Shown: positions 11,612 through 23,412 of the stretch, piece by piece | Layout of the letters: each line of letters opens with the position of its first letter | Numbering within the stretch: position 1 is the stretch's first letter | Assembly (NCBI GenBank): GCA_008638375.1 | Contig: CM018050.1 | Location: 24,726,216 to 24,790,215, forward strand | From: Nyssa sinensis | Taxonomy: Eukaryota > Streptophyta > Magnoliopsida > Cornales > Nyssaceae | Direction of reading: 5' to 3' | Length of the DNA: 64,000 nucleotides | Translations under genes and position numbers: made by a program | The notes under the pieces: generated by a model | Told to the model about the DNA's origin: nothing | Seen by the model: only the letters and a program-made list of their open reading frames with translations | Database searches by the model: none

Positions 11612-13914
11612 GGGGATGTGGGTGCCAGTACCGAAAAAAAAATGAAAACGTGTTAATCTTTTTTTATGAATTTAGAGGGATCCCGGTTGTCACCTTTCCT
11701 TAAGGAGGGAAGGAACACCTCTTATGGAAGATAGAGAGATTGAGGAGTCGCCAGCTTGTTTTTGGCCAAGAAACAAGCAAACCTGTTACAGTAGAACATA
11801 ATTTAAAAAAAAAAAAAACTGAAAAGGAATGAAATAATTGATATTTGTATCGTCTTGTCACCTAATTACATTCTAAAGATCCCTTTACATGGATCGAATA
11901 AAATAAGGCGCTAAAATAAAGCAAAAACCAAAGAAAACATGGATCCGGGGGCTAAGGTACGGAGTGGGCAAGAGTTAGGCACCCACCCCATCCGATTCAA
12001 ATGGATCGATCTCGAATATTCACTTGCAATGCTATTTTTTCATGAGAAAAATTAAAAAAAAAGAGATGTGAGTGCGGAAGAGATAAATAATAAAAGAACT
12101 AGCGTAAAGTAATAAAATAGAACAAAAAAGATAGAAGTTAGATTTGACTCGGGCCCCGAAGGCTTCCTACATATCCGTTCAGAAAATAGAATCAGAGTCA
12201 CGTAGTTCTCTGGTTTACCCTCTTTTATCAAGAGTGATAAAAGATATGAGATCAACCGGATCTAAAGAAAAAAGAAACTGTTAAGGGTTAAGAACATACC
12301 TTATTTAGTCATGGCTGTCGTGCAGCACTTCGGCTAGGAAAGTCTAAATTAGAGTCTTTAATTAGGCAGATCTTCGGCTTGTTCTTCGGTTCGGAAAGCG
12401 TTGCTTCGGCTGGCTTCACCGAGGGAAGCTGTCACTTCGGCAAGGCTTCGGCTTCGAGAGAGGGAGGGTTCTTGTAGAGAGAACCCTAGAATTAACCTAA
12501 CAGCATAAGGTTATGGAAATCGTCTTCCTTTGGTATATTTTCGTGTCCCTAAAATTGATGGCCTAGGGGCTCCATTTATAGGAAAATATAGAGATTTGAT
12601 CCAAGGGTCTAAGATAAAACCCTAAAATGGAGGGCTATGATCATGTCTTGAGTGATAATTATCTAATTAAATAAATAAAAAATTAAATAAGAATGATTAT
12701 CCTAACTAAATGAATTAATAAATAATTATGACAATGCACGAATCAATAAAATTGGTGTCTATATGCAAGAGCCAATAAGATAAAATAGAAATAGAATTTA
12801 AATTGAAAATAAACTCTAAAATGAAAACGTCTAGGTTCAATGTATCTCCATTTGAGAAAATATCAAACCAAGCGGATTTATGAAAACTCTAAAAGTGAAA
12901 AGTCCAAATTAAGCCTAAATAGACTACTATCACTAAAGATTATCAAATTGCTCTCAATTTGGTGGAGAATCTCTAGATTGTCACAAGACATGTGAAAAGA
13001 CCAAATTACCCCAATTTGTCACCAAATGGCTAAAATTACCAAATTACTCCCATGTGGGTAAAATGATATAAAATTACGAAAATACCTTTCAAGTAACTAG
13101 GAAGTCTTATTTAGTGTAGGATTGTGCCAAAATTACCAAAATGACTTTAGTAGGCAAAAAGGTGTCGAAGTTACCGAAACATCCTCTAATGGGTAGAAGA
13201 GTCCTAATGGGAGCATGACTCGTCAGAAAAAGTCCTACTTGAACCGAGACTCTGACAAGAGAGTCCTAACGGGAGTAGACTCTGTCGGGAGGAATCTTAC
13301 TTGGACTGGGACTTTGGCAAGAGAGTCCTAACGACAGTGGGACTCTATCGGGAAGAGTCCTACTTGGACTGGGACTATGGCAGGAGAGTACTAACGGGAG
13401 TGGGACTCTATCAGGAAGGGTCCTACTTCAACTAGGACTCTAACAAGAGAGCCCTAACGAGAATAGGACTCTGTTAGGAGGAGTCCTAATAGAACTAGGA
13501 CTCTATTAAGAGAGTCCTAGGGGGAATAGGACTCTGTTAAGAGGAGTCTTAATGGAATTGGGACTGTAATAGGAGAGTCCTAACGAAAGTGAGACTCTAT
13601 GGGGAAGAGTCCTATTTTGATTGGGACTCTGACAAGAGAGTCTTAACGGGAGTGCGACTCTATCGGGAAGAGTCCTACTTGGATTGGGGTTGTGACATAA
13701 GAGCCCTAACGGGAATAAGACTCTGTCAAAAGGAGTCCTAATGAAACTGAGATTTTGGTAGGAAAGTCTTAGCGGGAATAGGACTCTGTCAGAAGGAGTC
13801 CTAATGAGAATAAGACTCAATCGGGAAGAGTCCCTACTTGAATTAGGTTTCTTAGCATAATCATTGATTTTTACTACTTAATCAAGGGTCACAAAATGAG
13901 GTGTCTACAGGAGA
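11612..13914 (+). mobile_element. Tat/Ogre-like solo LTR inserted in LTR D
   Basis: The inserted LTR is read as 11617-13909, beginning TGTGGGTGCC and ending GTGTCTACA. The 'gatcccggttgtcacctttcctt...ggaacacctcttatggaagatagagag...gagtcgccag' region resembles the start of Tat/Ogre-lineage LTRs in plants. The flanking pentamers GGGGA (11612-11616) and GGAGA (13910-13914) differ at one base, so the target duplication is imperfect. No internal region, PBS or PPT is present, hence solo. Its 3' third is a 62-bp minisatellite. Confidence 0.5.
13193..13850. repeat. 62-63 bp minisatellite, about 10 copies
   Basis: A unit of the form 'gagagtcctaacgggagt.ggactct.tcggga.gagtcctacttggactgggactct..caa' recurs with a period of 62-63 bp (for example copies begin near 13256, 13318 and 13381). 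Each unit contains several GACTCT/GAGTCC near-palindromes. A 104-residue open frame on the minus strand (13506-13820) is a by-product: its peptide is itself repetitive (R-T-P-x-D-R-V-L-F-P-L-x-L-S), and I do not consider it a gene. Confidence 0.85.
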
Positions 13915-16449
13915 AATTACAAAAGGGCTGAATTGATCTAGTTAATTACAAATAGGTGAATAATTTATAGGAAATTGTGAAAAAGTCCACTTGTTCATAA
14001 AATTGAAAAAAAAGACAATTAAAATGAAAGAAAGGTCATTCATAAGATTTTGGGCATTCCGGACTCAATAACGGAGTCAGTTTGGACATTCGGAGACCCG
14101 AGACAGTCCCACATGAATATGAAAAATTATAAAAATGTCCCTAATGATTGTTTAAAAAACCTAAAGGCTAATTAAAATTCAGAAGAGGCTATTCCAAGGT
14201 TGTTGGATGCCCGAGATTCAAATATATGACCAGACTAAACAAATTGAGACCCGGTGGTGGTCCCACGTAAAGTGAGAAAATGACAATTATATCCCTAGAC
14301 TTATATTAAGTAATTGAAAGCCTAATTAAGATCCGGAAGAGGTGTTTTCAATGTTTTTGGATGTCTATGACTCAAATATAATAATAGAATAATGAAATAG
14401 GGGCTTGGGGTAGTCCCACATGAAAATGTAAAATTATTAAAATGCCCCTAGGCATGGAATAGATACCTAGAAACATTGATAAAATATAAAGAGGGCATCT
14501 TTAAGATTGTTAAACCTTTTGAATTTGATTCTAATGTTAGTTTTGAGAGACGATGTCTCAGTAGACGCGTAACGTGTTTGGTAAATTACCAAAACACCCT
14601 TATGGGTTTAAAAGACAGTCAAATGACTTAGAAACAATACGATAAGGCTTCCCTAGGGTTTTTTAAGCCTGGAAACACGTTTTTGATATCCGTTTGGGCA
14701 AACGGGTATCTGATGTGTAGGCTAATGTGTAATTGGTCATAAACAACCTTAAGACTGAATAAGATATCCTAATGTTGATAGGTGGGGTGGTCTCGGGGAT
14801 TGAATAATAAGTGTGTAGAGAATTTAACAACATTATGAAAGGCACATATAGTGTTTCCTTGTAGTAGAGTGATGATTGGGACTGCGGTAAAGTCCTGACT
14901 TATTGATATGTGTATTTGTTATATGATCTACACAATATATTTGTTATCACCGTTAATTACTTCATGATTGATTAATCAATATGATTTGATTGTTATATGA
15001 AATATCATGATGTCGACATTGTATGATATTATTGAATAAATGCTACCACTGTGATTGATGTTGACTGTTATTTCTATTTCTATCATAGATATATGATCAT
15101 TGTTACTCTTGTATCTATTTGTTAAATCACATATACTTCTTTCTGTTTATTAGTGTTGTTACGGATATGAATGATTCTGATATGCATTTGGTTGATTATA
15201 CCTGAGCAGTGCAAGATTTGAGAGGATAATGATATTGATGAGCACCGTTTGTGGTGTGGATTGAGATATTGAAATTTTGAAAAAGAATACTTATGAGAAA
15301 ATGACTTGGAATGAGAATTAGTCAGGTATTTTGTGTGTTCTTGAGCGTGGCGAGATCACGCTTTACCCGGGTTCCATTTATGATAGGGATGGTGTATCCC
15401 CTCGTCTTGTGAACCGTAAACCCGCACAAGTGGTCGTTTGTCTCCGTCGGGTTAGTAGCCCGTAAAACACTTGGGCTTAATTACCGGGAGCTAAATTAGG
15501 TGAATACTCATGGAATTGAGATTATTGACAAAATGGAATGAGATGAATAGGGCCTTACCCCTTTTTGCTATAGATTAGTTTAATTGAGATTATTTTCCTT
15601 GACACTCATGTGATGTTCCCTTAGGATTATTAATGGATTGTATACTGCTTGTTTGTGATACTGTGGCACTTGTGAATGGTTGCTTGCTTGTGAATGCATA
15701 CATTGTTCGTGTGGCATTAAAACAAAAAATTGAGGTACTTCATGGAATTATATGCTTATATTTAAGTCATGTGTCCGACCCTCCATATGTCAACCACCTG
15801 GCTATTATTGTCAAACCACATGTAGTGGTGCGATGCCTTTTGATACTTATGTTTATACCTATGTTTGAGATATGATGATGTGGTGTGGTTGTGATGCATA
15901 CTAGACTATAGGGTATGTCCTCTTCGAACTTGCATTAGTTTTTGGCATGCTGCTTGCTTGTGTATTTTGGGAAACCCTATTGAGCGTTATGGCTCATTCC
16001 TGCTGTTCATGGGAATGACAAATATTGACTTGATAGACAACTGGCAAGAAGCAGTAAGAGATGGACTGAAGTCATTACATTACTTGGTCACATTCATGTA
16101 CTTCTTCATTTGTATTTATTAAGGGTGCATGTACCCTTTAGACTGTTTTTGTATATATTATGTATATGAGAACTGTTAGAGTTAGCTCTGGACGTTATCA
16201 AATTGTACCCTGTTGTTGGATGATTGGCATGGTGCCCTTGAATGTAATTAATTTCATTTAATCCCGTTATGGGACTTGAACAAATCTAATCTAGGAACCG
16301 AACCGAAACGAAACTAATTAAAGGAAACCAAATCAATTCAAAAAAATGGCATGTATTTTATTTACTTGACTAGGATGATTAGTGCTATTACCTACCTTAT
16401 CAAGGTCCAATGACCCCCTAGTCTGACCCTGCTGGTCAGGGGCGTGACA

Positions 16450-17300
16450 TGACTAATCAAGTGTCTTAATTATTTAAAATTATTGGACATTATAGAATTC
16501 AACATTAAGGATAATTCATGTTTAACTTATTTATTGTGAGGTTTTGGTTGCATACTTATTTATTCTTTTTCTAAGCTCATCGGTGTGAAATGGAATGCAA
16601 AGACTGGGAAACAGTTATTTCTTGGATGTGAACATCACTGGAATCACTAATCTTGAGAGAATTTTTCGGTAATTGGATGATGATAGCTTTTCCCACAAGA
16701 CATCTGATTCAACTGTTATGTGGACAACTGAAGAGACGAACAATGATTTACATACATCACGAGGAGAGGTGAGAGGAGAGGAGATGAGCTATGCAATCTT
16801 TAGGCAGATGATCCAACTTCATCTTTGTGTGGTTCATGAAAAGTAAATATTTTTACCCTCGATCTTCCTTGTGTATTTTCTTAAATTTTGGTTGAAGTAA
16901 ATATTTATCTTTTGTTTCTTTTTAGTTGTTCCCTCTATCGTCACGTAAGGTAAATATTTACTTTGACTTTTTGTTTTTTTTATGTTATTCAATGTAAGTC
17001 AAGGTAAATATTTACCTTGACTATTAATGGCAGAATCTTCAAGCAAAAGAGGAGGGCTGCCGAAGCTGTTATTGATGAAATCTCCATGGTAATCAGGACT
17101 AAATTGAGCCTTCACAAAGATAAGTAGAAGAATGGCTTAAATAGAAAAATTTGCAGAATTTGATACATGAGCTAATTTTATTTCTTGGCTTGCTGTTTTC
17201 GTTCTCCTTTATTTCTCTTTGAGCTTTGTACAATTTTTGTTCTTTGGTTGCAATAAAATCGCACTTACCAAAAAAAAAAAAAAAAATCACTTGTAGGTCT
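16450..17300 (+). pseudogene. Unidentified transcript-like remnant ending in poly(A)
   Basis: Two short plus-strand stretches look protein-like: one of about 38 codons before a TAA near 16844, and one near 17040-17130 ending H-K-D-K-stop. Between them lie sequences with intron-like borders (gtaaatat donors, tttttag and aatggcag acceptors). A T-rich 3'UTR-like segment follows and ends in an uninterrupted run of about 16 A (17271-17286). This could be the 3' end of a host gene, a partly processed retrocopy or a LINE tail. I do not recognise the protein and cannot find a clear target duplication. Confidence 0.25.
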
Positions 17301-17469
17301 ATTTGTCAATTGTATTATTTAATATGTTTTTGATTCAGATTGCCTATCAATTATTGATATGGGTTGCTCAGTTTGTCTTCATCTATTTGGTTGGTCAATT
17401 TCTAGGTTTTTATGTATGTTTAGAAAGTGCTACATCCATAAGTTTATTTGTTAGATTAGTACTAAGGGA

Positions 17470-19503
17470 TCATGTCCTTTTATGCTTTATTGATAGATTG
17501 TTAGAGTTGGCAATTTTAAGAGCGATGACAAGGGTATCACTGTGAGGGCAGTGTAACCCGGCCAGATCCTGCTCTGTGAACTGAATCTCCGGTTCTGGTT
17601 TGAGCCTTTTCTCAACGTTGGTGATCCACAGAGTGTTCGGGGCAGCTTTAGTCTCCCGAGCATACATTTTCCTTGCTCTGTTCGACATTCCTGTAACAGG
17701 GGTATCTGCATGGAGGACGTAAATAACATGGTTGTCCTGCCTTTGAGGCTCATTCCGTCCTTCCCTCTGCTCGGGCTTCTGGTTTGTCCTGCGTTGATGC
17801 TTGTCCTCGTGGAGGTTCTGTCTCCCGTCCTGCTTAACGAACTCTCGAAGACGTCCTTTCTTTATAAGATGCTCAACCTCATATCTAAGGGACCTGCATG
17901 AATTAGTCGTATGCCCATAATCCTTATGGAAATTGCAGTATTTATTTTGGTCCTGAAGACTGGGATCTCCTTTTATCGGCTCTAGCCATCTTAGGTTTTC
18001 TCGATCTCGGATCTGCCGAAGTACCTAGGCCAGTGTAGTATTCAAAGGAGTAAAGTTAGTGAATTCCCTTGGACTGGAATTATAAACAGCCCTGGGTGCC
18101 GTTGTCTTTTCTGGACTCCTAACCCTCTTCTTGCTAGGGTCCCTTTTATGGTCGTCTTTCTTATGATCTTCCCTTTTCGGAATGTCCCTATGGGTTTATT
18201 CTTTGCCTTTTTGGGACGTGCCGTTAGCTTCCTCCAAGTTGATATATTTTCTGGCCCGGTCCATTAATGCAGCCATGTCGACAGGAGGGCTTTTTGTCAC
18301 AGAATCCCTAAAACCTCCGTGAGCAAGACCAAAGGTTAGGGCAGCTACGAGGAAACCTAGGCTGTAGTCAGTTATCTCAGTGAGTTCGGCATTGAAGCGC
18401 GCAATGTAAGCTCTGAGGGACTCTTCTTTATTCTGCTTGACATTCAGTAAGAACTCCGATCCCTTTCTGAGCCTCCTGCTCGTCATGAACCTGTCCAGGA
18501 ATTGCCTACCGAGCTCATAGAAGCCAGTCATCGAGTTTGGTGGGAGGTGTTGGAACCATTTTAGGGCGGTACCTTTTAGGCTGGTAATGAAAGTTCGGCA
18601 CATAAAGGCATCAGAGGCCCCGTGAAGGGCCATTGTATGCTGGTAATGTGACAGGTGATCTCCTGGGTCTCCAGTCCCATCATAAAGGGTGAACTTCGGC
18701 ACAACGAACTTCCTTGGTCTTTCTTCCGACATGATGGCAAGAGTGAATAGGGTGGCAAGTCTTCCGAGCAGCCTGGCCAACTCATCATGCTCTAGAGGGT
18801 TCTGAGCACCTCTTATAGCCACTGTTCGATCCATAGATTCTGCAACTTCTTTAACCCTCCGTGGGTCTCTAGGCCAAACTTCTTGTGAACCTCGCCTTAT
18901 AGCTTCGGCTTCAGGGTGGTCGGGCTGAGTATGTCCCACAAATTGAGGAGGGTTCTAAGGATCCCGAACTAGCAGAATTGGTGCCGCTTGGGGCTGAGGC
19001 TCTTGTGGTGCTGGATGTGCTCCCGAAGCCCCTGGAGTTGGGACTCTAGTAGTGCTTCGGTAATGGAAGTCAGGGGCAAAGGCTGGCATTCCCCAGCGCG
19101 AGGCTACTGAGGGCTGTAGATCTCTACCGACATGAGTAGTATTTTGGGGATGCCCTAGCCGGTTGTTGGGAGCCTCCTCATAGGGCTCTTCATTCGTAGT
19201 AAAAATAGGGGGTTGCATCCCCTCAGCAGCAACATTGACCGGTGGATTTGGAGGATTCGTCCCCTGATTTTGTGTAAGCATTGTCAGAGTTCTAGATATG
19301 GCTAGTAGTTGTTCCTGCACTAGTTGGTTGTGTCGTTTGATTGACTCAATCTCTCGTCGTATGGGGTCAACTGTCGACCCTCTTGCTCGTCCGGCAGGTG
19401 GCCGACGTTGAGAATCTTGAGGATTTTGAGCGTTCTGCCTTGGTCGGAGATTGGGGGCCATGGTTATCCGGTAAGAAGGAGAATAAGTTTGCAAGCAGAG
19501 CAC
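17470..19503 (-). pseudogene. gag: Tat/Retand-like Gypsy gag and start of protease
   Basis: Read on the minus strand from 19503, one continuous frame runs for about 675 codons, broken by only three stops (18955-18957, 18196-18198, 18025-18027). In order it shows a P/Q-rich N-terminus; the retrotransposon gag core (F-T-L-Y-D-G-T-G-D-P, W-F-Q-H-L-P, F-L-D-R-F, S-L-R-A-Y-I-A-R-F-N); a basic linker; and a zinc knuckle C-N-F-H-K-D-Y-G-H-x4-C near 17920-17960. It ends with the pre-protease segment (F-T-E-Q-D-L-A-G-L, P-H-S-D-T-L-V-I-A-L-K-I-A). That segment normally leads directly into the D-T-G-S protease site, but homology stops near 17505. The 5' end is properly placed 18 bases from a primer-binding site. 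This is the 5' third of an element; pol and the 3' LTR are absent. Confidence 0.85.
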
Positions 19504-19520
19504 TTGGAGATTTGTCGTTT

Positions 19521-19538
19521 CCCATAGACGGCGCCAAA
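19521..19538 (-). other. Primer-binding site of the Tat-like element
   Basis: On the minus strand the sequence TTTGGCGCCGTCTATGGG follows the LTR end by one base. TTGGCGCCGTC-type sites are typical of the Tat/Retand lineage and differ from the Met-tRNA sites elsewhere in this window. Confidence 0.75.
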
Positions 19539-19539
19539 C

Positions 19540-20087
19540 TGATGCTGCACTTTTTGGCTCGCAAGGATTCGGGGCTCCACGACCTATAGAACACTCAAAA
19601 AGGGAGATCAGAGGGCCACCGGATTGGCTCCTGTGGTAGCCGCTCGGATGCTTAAGTCAATAAACTCAATTGAAAGACTATAATGAAAGCCAAAGAATGA
19701 GCATGAAAATAAAGCGTACCTTTAGGGTTTAATTTATAGACTGTGGCTTTCCTAAGTTGATTAGGATTTGGAGCCAGGAAAGTAGGGATTTGATCATCGG
19801 AGATTGCAGTTACCTTGTTGGATATTGTATCAAAATAGAGATAACCATGTGTGGCAGTTTCCTTGTAAAAGACTGTTTCGTTATTCTCTGCTCGGCAGAT
19901 GTTAAGGCAATAACGAGGTCTGAACCATACGGAATACTCCGAGTGAATTTTGTTCAGAGCATGAGCTCTGGAGGATAAGTGCATAAGTGTGCTCTGAAGG
20001 CTTCGTCTGCTCTAGATGACCGAATATTATCAGATCTGTAAGCCCACGTGTCTCGAGATGATTGGTGTGTCGGTTTGTGGTATATCA
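19540..20087 (-). mobile_element. 5' LTR of the Tat/Retand-like element (548 bp)
   Basis: On the minus strand the LTR begins TGATATACC (20087) and ends GCAGCATCA (19540), giving TGAT...ATCA terminal inverted repeats. The primer-binding site follows one base later. A TATA-like TATAAATT is at 19731-19738. Short open frames on both strands within it are not conserved domains. The other LTR is not in the window, so age cannot be judged. Confidence 0.7.
19731..19738 (-). promoter_or_regulatory. Putative LTR TATA box
   Basis: The minus strand reads TCTATAAATTAAACC here, inside the LTR and about 350 bp from its start. It is a plausible core promoter by position and sequence only. Confidence 0.4.
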
Positions 20088-21065
20088 ATCTCCAATTTCC
20101 CTATATCCTCCTTAACTCATAACCAACAAAAGGGACATTAACCTAATTAGGTGAAAAGGTTTTGAAATAGTGTCTTGAGATTTACATGTATATGATGAAA
20201 TTGAAGTAGGACCCTTTTTCCAGTGTTTTCAATGATAATAAGAAAATGGTGGAAATACATTGATTGTTAATTTTCTATAGATTATAATGGTTTTTTAACT
20301 AATGTAGCTTGACTTGTTTTTAGGTTCAACTGTCATAATATTAATTAATGATATGACAAGTAGATATACTAATAAAATGATCAGGGTCGGCTAAGTTTGG
20401 ATGTTATTTATTGAATTGTTATTTTAATAATTTTTTCTTGTTTTAACTTTTAGTAAATTGTTGAAATTATAAAATTGTTACGAAAGTACTCACGTGCAAA
20501 AAAATATTATAATTAATTAATTAAAAATTTTTTAAGTCACACATCCATCCACACAAGAAGATAATAAGACGAAATTAATACCAAATTAGCCTTTAATACC
20601 AAATAATTTTTTACTAGTTAAAACATAGTATACAAAATTTCAGAGCTACCTTTTTTTATGTTATATGAAATTATTATATGTACTCATGAATTAAATAATT
20701 TGACGCAAGTTACATATAAAATAATAATTTAAATAAAATAAATTACTAAGTAAGTATAATATAAGAAGTTCATCTACTTTTTCATTTACATTACTTTTAC
20801 TTTTCTTGATCTCATTGCAATAGACACAAATTGATTTTTTTTTTTTTTTGTCCAGATATTCTTTCACTTGATGTTTATCTATGTATTTTAGCAAAAATTT
20901 GGACTAACATGGGAGGAAATTTTCACAATAAATCAATACAATTTTCCTCACATTCTAGCTTTTTACACGGTCGATGCCTTGTGCAAACTAGATGCCAGAT
21001 GTTTCCTCCTAAGATAGCAATTGGCGAGTGGAATTGTGTTGCTTGTAGATTTCTGCTGCCATTAT
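20088..21065. other. AT-rich host DNA between elements
   Basis: This is about 1 kb with long AT runs. One 92-codon plus-strand frame (20831-21109) crosses into the neighbouring LTR and resembles no known protein. The sequence continues on the far side of the Copia insertion at 25594, sharing the ATTAT target site, so this is older flanking DNA. Confidence 0.5.
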
Positions 21066-21478
21066 TGTTGAAACATGGTAAACATGATTCAAATAAGAAG
21101 ATTTGTTAGGTGTAAAGATCTTGAATCAAGTACAAAACAAAAAAATTAATTGTTGCAATTAAGTTTGAAGAAGAAAGTCCAAAAGCAATGCAGATTTCAT
21201 GGAATATGTTTGTCTGCTAAGTTTGAAATTTTAGACCTTAGAAGATTTGTTGTTGAATTGTGTACTGCTAGGAAGCTCTATAAATAGGCATGCGTTTTTA
21301 GTTTTCAAGTGTGGTGAGTTGAGCAAAAAATAAGAGAAAGAGAGAGTGAGATACAGAGAGATACATCTCTCCCTTTATGTATTGTGAGTTTGTTTCATTA
21401 ATGCAAGAGTTTGTTTGAGTGTAAATTTGTCCTAGGCAACCACCATAAGTGGTGCTTTGAAGCTCCTCACCTCCGACA
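21066..21478 (+). repeat. Copia element 1 5' LTR
   Basis: It starts TGTTGAAACATGG and ends CTCCGACA. It carries a TATA box TATAAATA at 21279-21286 and a GAGAGA-rich tract near 21335-21365. Its partner is at 25186-25593, and the two differ by scattered substitutions and small indels. Confidence 0.9.
21279..21286 (+). promoter_or_regulatory. Copia 1 LTR TATA box
   Basis: CTCTATAAATAGGC matches a plant TATA consensus and is conserved in the 3' LTR (25393-25400). Confidence 0.6.
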
Positions 21479-21480
21479 AC

Positions 21481-21492
21481 TGGTATGAGAGC
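21481..21492 (+). other. Copia 1 primer-binding site
   Basis: TGGTATGAGAGC follows the 5' LTR by two bases. It differs by one base from the canonical initiator tRNA-Met site TGGTATCAGAGC. Confidence 0.8.
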
Positions 21493-22168
21493 TTCGTTTA
21501 AGCAAACCAAGCAAATTTTCAACAGAGCCAAGGTTTGGTTACTGCCCAGAATTCAAACTCATCGAATTTGAGTTTTGAACATACCAGTGTGTAGTACTCG
21601 TTGATACAATCACAACGATATAAAGATCACCTCCAGAAGCACTCTCACACGGCTCCCAAAGTTGGCGCTTGAATCCCTCGAGCACCACGCACCTCACGTG
21701 CCATCCGTTGAAGAAGACAACTTCTGGACATATGTCCCACGCTCCCCACGTGCCAAGTAGTATCCCAGTCAAACTACCACATCATCGACATGTCACACCA
21801 TATCATCACCTAGTCAGCGTCACGTTACTGCCACGCCAATGCCACGTCACTACTATGTCAGCTTCACGTCAGTTGTTGGATCCACTTTGTGCTGAGTTAT
21901 TATGCCACGTGGACTAACGACATCAGTCTGCCATTATATTCCACCTTTAAATGGAATATTCTACCTTTAAATGGAATATTCTATTAAAGTTAAGATTTTA
22001 TCTATTTCACTCTTTTTCTCCAATTCAATCCATTTTTGCTTTGATTGCAACAAACCATAAGTGTTTTTTTAGCTAAATTGGCCTTTCTGGATGCAACTGC
22101 AGGCTCCGTTTTGTGAAATTCCTCACCAAAAATTGTGTATAGCTTATTTGAAGCTATAAAGCACTCCG
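21493..22168 (+). other. Copia 1 leader region
   Basis: Non-coding leader between the primer-binding site and gag. It is rich in CACGTCA/CACGTG-like repeats (21690-21915) and contains a doubled 'acctttaaatggaatattct' motif near 21941-21984. No gene is supported. Confidence 0.6.
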
Positions 22169-22853
22169 ATGGTGACAGGGAACAACTTCTTTCAACTCCA
22201 CTTTCCACTTTTGGGGAAACACAACTATGAAAATTGGGGTATACAATGAAAGTCTTGATTGCTTTTCAAGATCTATGGGACATAGTTGAAAATGTTATGA
22301 TGAACCAGCCTCTCAACAAGATGATGATAGATTGACAGACACCCAAAATCCACATTGAAAGAATCAAGAAATAAAGATAAGAGAGCCTTGTATTTACTCT
22401 ATCAAGGCATTAATAAAGCCCGTTTCGAGAATATCTCTTCAGCTATTAGTCCCAAAGAATCTTACGAAATTCTTCGAAGTTCATTTCGAGGAATTGAAAA
22501 GACCGTTCGAGTATGAATTTAACTACTATGAAGAGTACGAGCAGTTACAAATGGAGGATAACGAGTCAATCTTAGAGTACTTTACCAAAGTACTATCCAT
22601 TGTCAAAAATATCAGAAGATATGGAGAGATACTCGAGAACATACAGGTGATGGAGAAAATTTTGAGATCTCTAAGCACAAATTTCGAGCATGTCGTACTA
22701 GCCATTGAAGAATCAAAGGATCTCACAACCATGATAATTGATGAGTTGAAGGCCTCACTAGCAATCCATGAGATGAGGATAAAACAAAAGGAAGCTATCC
22801 TCAAATTCCTTGGAACAAGCTCTCTAGTCCAAGCTGTCCCTCAAAGAAGATAG
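22169..22853 (+). pseudogene. gag: Copia 1 gag (UBN2-type), frameshifted
   Basis: An ATG at 22169 opens with M-V-T-G-N-N-F-F, then L-G-K-H-N-Y-E-N-W, the usual start of a Copia gag. A stop appears within 30 codons and the frame shifts. The longest surviving piece (22494-22853, 119 codons) holds the UBN2 core: Y-E-Q-L-Q-M, E-S-I-L-E-Y-F-T-K-V, and L-R-S-L-x2-N-F-E-H-V-V-L-A-I-E-E-S. Its first methionine is not the true start. Gag packages element RNA; this copy cannot. Confidence 0.8.
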
Positions 22854-23412
22854 GTAGGATCAAAGGCGGACATCATTATAGAGAGGATAAGGATGAGGCT
22901 GTGGTAATTATGGCCGTGGTTCAGGATTCAGGGGACGAGGAGGAAGAGGTAGTACTAGAGGTGGCAGAACTCAGCAGAACTATACACCAAGAGGAAGAAA
23001 AAGAGACACATGAGGTGGTTATAACAATCGCCAAAATTATGACAAAAGGAATGTGCAGTGTTATACCTATCATAATTATGGCCACTATAGCGACGGGTGT
23101 CGAGGAAAATCAACAACAGAAGTATGAGAACAAGCAAACTTTTTCGAACAAGAAATAAATGAGGCAAATCTAAGTTCTTTCTTTGTCTATTAAGAAGATG
23201 ATGACAACCATAGTAATGTTTGGTCTCTAGATTCAGGTGTTAGCAATCACATGTGTGGAAGAAAAAAGTTATTTGTTGATCTTAAGGAGACTATACAGGG
23301 GCAAGTCTCATTTGGCGATTCCTCGAAGACTCTAGTTAAAAGCAAAGGAAATATTATGATTAAGAACAAAAGTGGAGACCGTGATTTTATCTCAAATGTT
23401 TACTATGTTCCG
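22854..23412 (+). pseudogene. Copia 1 zinc knuckle and protease start
   Basis: A glycine/arginine-rich linker in shifting frames is followed near 23059-23100 by C-Y-T-Y-x4-G-H-x4-C, a CCHC knuckle in which the second cysteine has become tyrosine. The protease begins W-S-L-D-S-G-V-S-N-H-M (Asp at 23230-23232), matching the Copia pattern D-S-G-A-x2-H-M. Homology runs about 60 codons further to Y-Y-V-P and stops at 23412, where a Gypsy LTR begins. Integrase, RT and RNase H are absent. Confidence 0.8.

Larger units (their letters stand above)
10201..16449 (+). mobile_element. Long Gypsy LTR D (probable 3' LTR), split by a Tat-like LTR
   Basis: The LTR starts TGTCA after a polypurine tract and ends TGACA at 16449, a perfect 5-bp terminal inverted repeat. 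Removing the insertion at 11617-13909 leaves about 3.95 kb. Landmarks shared with other long LTRs here are GA/TG-rich microsatellites (10330-10650), a 'gccggagatgg' block after an 'agggtttc' motif (11270-11305), the imperfect 'ggactcaa' repeats (14050-14370) and 'gttagtagcccgtaaaacac' at 15452. The base composition changes at both ends. The right flank is TGACT; I found no matching left duplication, so it may belong to a rearranged element. No protein-coding frame is convincing. Confidence 0.55.

Noticed and set aside
13506..13820. 104-codon minus-strand open frame
   Set aside because: It is a read-through of the 62-bp minisatellite; the peptide repeats with the DNA period and has no start context.
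17303..17545. 80-codon hydrophobic plus-strand frame suggesting a membrane protein
   Set aside because: It overlaps the antisense Tat gag and T-rich DNA; hydrophobicity follows from T-rich codons, and no homologue is recognised.
21669..21917. 82-codon frame rich in His, Ser and Thr
   Set aside because: It falls in the Copia 1 leader and reflects CACGTCA-type DNA repeats rather than a protein.
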